A stretch of 25,531 bases of DNA from an uncultured Eubacteriales bacterium (GTDB lineage: Bacteria; Bacillota; Clostridia; Oscillospirales; Acutalibacteraceae). Every line of letters starts with the position of its first letter. Position 1 is the first letter of the stretch. The stretch is taken from the NCBI GenBank assembly GCA_948762645.1, contig CAQBRY010000001.1, forward strand, positions 5,762 through 31,292, read 5' to 3'. The notes under the pieces were generated by a model that saw only the letters and a program-made list of their open reading frames with translations, searched no databases and was not told the DNA's origin. A program made the position numbers and the translations under genes. Positions 23,369 through 25,531 of the stretch are shown here, one piece after another.

Positions 23369-24673
23369 ATGGCTTTGGATAAAATAATAATATCCGGAGG
23401 GAAAAAGTTAAAAGGTAACGTTTCCATCAGCGGTGCAAAAAATGCTGCTGTTGCAGTCATACCTGCCACACTTCTTGCTGATGATATTTGCAGAATAGAA
23501 AATATTCCAAATATTAGTGATATAACGCTTATGTGTAAAATCATGAGTGAGATGGGTGCAAGTATAAAGATGGTAAACAAAAATACTTTAGAAATAGATC
23601 CTAGAAAAGTTGTATCTCCAGTAGCTTCGTATGATCTTATAAGAAACATGCGTGCATCATCTTACTTGATGGGAGCTCTTTTAGGACGTTTTTCTAAAGC
23701 AGTGGTTTCTTTGCCCGGGGGATGTAATTTTGGGGGCATAAGACCGATTGATCAGCATTTAAAAGGATTTTCTTCACTTGGAGCAAATTGTAAATTAGAT
23801 GGCGGGGTAGTACATGTAAGTGCTGAAAAATTAATTGGAAATAATATTTATTTAGACGTTATATCTGTTGGAGCAACTGTAAATATAATGCTTGCAGCAG
23901 TAAAAGCCGAAGGATGTACAGTAATTGAAAATGCCGCTAAAGAGCCTCATATAGTAGATCTTGCCAACTTCTTGAACTGTATGGGAGCAAATATATGCGG
24001 AGCCGGAACTGATATTATCAAAATACATGGTGTAAAAAAATTAAAAGGTATAACTTACTCAATAATTCCCGATCAAATCGAAGCTGGAACATATATGATC
24101 GCAGCTGCCGCAACTAAAGGCGACATCACAGTAAATAATATAACTCCTAAACATTTAGAATCCATAACAGCCAAATTAGAAGAAATGGGTATTTGTATAG
24201 AAGAAAAAGATGAGTCTGTAAGAGTATATGTAAATAAAGATTATATGACTAGATGTAATATAAAAACCCTACCATATCCTGGATTTCCTACTGATATGCA
24301 ACCCCAAATAACAACTTTACTGGCAATCGCTCATGGTACAAGTATAGTAAGTGAAGGCGTATGGGACAATCGATTTAGGTATGTTGAAGAACTTAGAAGA
24401 ATGGGAGCTCAAATATCGGTTGACGGAAAAGTGGCAGTAATAGAAGGGGTACAGCAGCTAAACGGAGCGGCTGTAAGGGCCACAGATTTACGTGCGGGGG
24501 CTGCATTAGTTATAGCAGGTCTTTCTGCAAGTGGAACTACCACTATAGAGGAAATCTCACATATAGAACGAGGATACGAAAATATAATTGAAAAATTCAG
24601 TAACCTGGGTGCAGATATAAAAAAGGTAACTTTCGACGATAGTCCAATGGACAGTGTGGCAAAAGCGCTCTAA
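23369..24673 (+). CDS. murA: UDP-N-acetylglucosamine 1-carboxyvinyltransferase MurA
   Basis: The 434 residues give a full-length MurA/EPSP-synthase fold. It transfers enolpyruvate from PEP to UDP-GlcNAc, the first committed step of peptidoglycan synthesis in the cytoplasm. The conserved Lys24-Asn25 pair lies in ISGAKNAAVAV. The catalytic Cys119 lies in LPGGCNFGGIRPID; Cys at this place predicts sensitivity to fosfomycin in principle. Other family blocks are YPGFPTDMQPQ and RATDLRAGAALVIAGL. The ATG follows AGGGGTG. It is monocistronic: own promoter upstream, terminator 5 nt after the stop. Confidence 0.96.
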   Translation: MALDKIIISGGKKLKGNVSISGAKNAAVAVIPATLLADDICRIENIPNISDITLMCKIMSEMGASIKMVNKNTLEIDPRKVVSPVASYDLIRNMRASSYLMGALLGRFSKAVVSLPGGCNFGGIRPIDQHLKGFSSLGANCKLDGGVVHVSAEKLIGNNIYLDVISVGATVNIMLAAVKAEGCTVIENAAKEPHIVDLANFLNCMGANICGAGTDIIKIHGVKKLKGITYSIIPDQIEAGTYMIAAAATKGDITVNNITPKHLESITAKLEEMGICIEEKDESVRVYVNKDYMTRCNIKTLPYPGFPTDMQPQITTLLAIAHGTSIVSEGVWDNRFRYVEELRRMGAQISVDGKVAVIEGVQQLNGAAVRATDLRAGAALVIAGLSASGTTTIEEISHIERGYENIIEKFSNLGADIKKVTFDDSPMDSVAKAL

Positions 24674-24677
24674 AAAA

Positions 24678-24711
24678 GTCTTCTTTGAATATAGATAAAT
24701 TCAAAGAAGAC
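24678..24711. terminator. Bidirectional terminator between murA and the DUF1540 gene
   Basis: A perfect 12-bp stem (GTCTTCTTTGAA / TTCAAAGAAGAC) with a 10-nt loop. On the plus strand it is followed by GATTTATTTTTA, on the minus strand by TTTTTTA, so it can end both convergent genes; the T run is better for the minus strand. Confidence 0.8.
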
Positions 24712-24734
24712 GATTTATTTTTAGTATTTAAAGA

Positions 24735-24902
24735 CTAGTCTTTTAATTTAAAAGATTCGCAATCTACACATTGGCACTCAGTAGGATGAGGTTCATGCGT
24801 ACCAATACATACTTTATCTAAAGAACAGTAGTCTTCAGAATTGCAATGATGCATACAAGATGCCACCGTACATTTAATATTTTCATTCTTTTTATTTTCC
24901 AT
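24735..24902 (-). CDS. Small Cys-rich DUF1540 protein
   Basis: This is a 55-residue protein. The ATG follows AGGGGGAG by 7 nt. It is Cys/His-rich: IKCTVASCMHHCNSEDYCSLDKVCIG, with a closing TECQCVDCESF, which is the Cys spacing of DUF1540 (C-x4-C, then C, then T-x-C-x-x-F/C). Eight Cys and four His suggest metal binding. DUF1540 proteins are common in spore-forming Firmicutes and have no assigned function. It converges with murA across the shared terminator. Confidence 0.8.
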   Translation of the reverse strand: MENKKNENIKCTVASCMHHCNSEDYCSLDKVCIGTHEPHPTECQCVDCESFKLKD

Positions 24903-24976
24903 CAAAATCTCCCCCTAATTATATTAATATACTTCTTAATTAGTATTTGAAATCTTGATGAATTTATGTGAAAATA

Positions 24977-25531
24977 TTATTTTTTAATTTTAGTTAGTCC
25001 ATTGGATATACATTGTAAATTATCTGCCCACGCAGAAACACAGTCCCCCAACTCCCTAGTATATGCACTGAAACTTTTACTATCTGTCTCAATAAATCTT
25101 TGTTCTTTCACAATTGATTTATAGTTACCAAGATACGGCTCAATATCTTTTTGAAATATTGTCGATAATTTTGTTTTCTGTTCTTCACCATTATATTTAC
25201 TTAAAGTTTCATCGATTTCCTTTCCAGTAGGAATCCACTTCACCGCATAAGTGCCCATTTTTGCGATATAACCTACAATTTTTTCGGGAACTTCACCTTT
25301 TATTTCGTGTGACTCAGATTTATCATCTTTGGAAGAGGACTTTAATATACCATGTGTCTTTAAATATTTTGTATAGTTAATAACACTATAATCATAAATC
25401 TCTTTAAGGCACGTACTCCAAAATAATAATTCTACTACATTTTTTTTCTTGATGCTTACTTTAGATAAACTTTCCTTCATATATTTAAGAGCTGCTAAAG
25501 TTTTACTTCCAACAGGGGGGAATTTGAATTT
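24977..25531 (-). CDS. Orphan leaderless helical protein, N-terminus outside window
   Basis: The frame is open to the last base of the window and reads KFKFPPVGSKTLAALKY before the first internal ATG at 25480, so that ATG is probably not the start and the gene begins beyond the right edge. The visible 184 residues are mostly helical and charged, with Ser/Lys/Asp-rich sequence around GILKSSSKDDKSESHE and no membrane segment. I recognise no family. It resembles the other minus-strand orphans in general character (Lys, Asn, Ser-rich, helical) but I see no alignable block. Confidence 0.6.
   Translation of the reverse strand, partial: KFKFPPVGSKTLAALKYMKESLSKVSIKKKNVVELLFWSTCLKEIYDYSVINYTKYLKTHGILKSSSKDDKSESHEIKGEVPEKIVGYIAKMGTYAVKWIPTGKEIDETLSKYNGEEQKTKLSTIFQKDIEPYLGNYKSIVKEQRFIETDSKSFSAYTRELGDCVSAWADNLQCISNGLTKIKK

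Overview
The window is AT-rich DNA from a Gram-positive, spore-lineage bacterium of the class Clostridia. The evidence is spoIIGA next to sigE, a PP2C phosphatase–PASTA kinase pair behind rlmN, a DUF4364 protein, a DUF1540 protein and Gram-positive surface proteins. Several other genes look host-directed: a secreted calpain-type cysteine protease, a secreted protein made of two eukaryotic-type Myb repeats, tail-anchored adhesin-like proteins and leaderless helical orphan proteins. Together they suggest a host-associated, possibly intracellular clostridium. The Myb repeats resemble those of parabasalid protists (the Trichomonas type), so an endosymbiont of a gut protist is a reasonable hypothesis. 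It is an inference, not something the sequence proves.

Layout. Positions 1-5901 hold the 3' part of a giant repeat surface protein with a C-terminal membrane anchor. Positions 6100-8695 hold the calpain-like protease and then the AAA+ protein YifB/ComM. Positions 8733-10599 (minus) hold two paralogous orphan proteins that share their ends but differ in the middle. Positions 10774-12404 are the spoIIGA-sigE pair, met tail to tail by another minus-strand orphan (12401-13228). Positions 13338-15001 (minus) are a cation efflux transporter followed by tadA. Positions 15108-16894 (minus) are the secreted Myb-like protein and a cohesin/cadherin-like anchored surface protein. Positions 16984-18467 are mscS and a DUF4364 gene. 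Positions 18523-19111 (minus) are the remains of a second small secreted protein gene, with a C-terminal tail resembling that of the Myb protein. Positions 19305-23135 are rlmN (with a frame break at codon 5), stp and prkC. Positions 23369-24673 are murA, followed by a small DUF1540 gene (minus) and the 3' part of another orphan (minus) running off the window end.

The housekeeping genes cover cell-wall synthesis and its sensing (murA, prkC, stp), translation quality (rlmN, tadA), ion and osmotic balance (CDF transporter, mscS) and early mother-cell sporulation (spoIIGA, sigE). The accessory genes are interleaved between them, and most have strong promoters of their own.

Three observations stand out. 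First, there is a secreted bacterial protein made of Myb repeats. Second, two orphan genes share a promoter design in which a pure AT dinucleotide tract fills the gap between a TTGACA box and a TATAAT box. The gap is 21 nt in one and 19 nt in the other, so whole-repeat slippage would bring it to the optimum of 17, as expected for a phase-variable switch. Third, rlmN carries an in-frame stop at a CTT TAA site where a +1 slip restores the full protein. No tRNA, rRNA, CRISPR array or insertion sequence was recognised.
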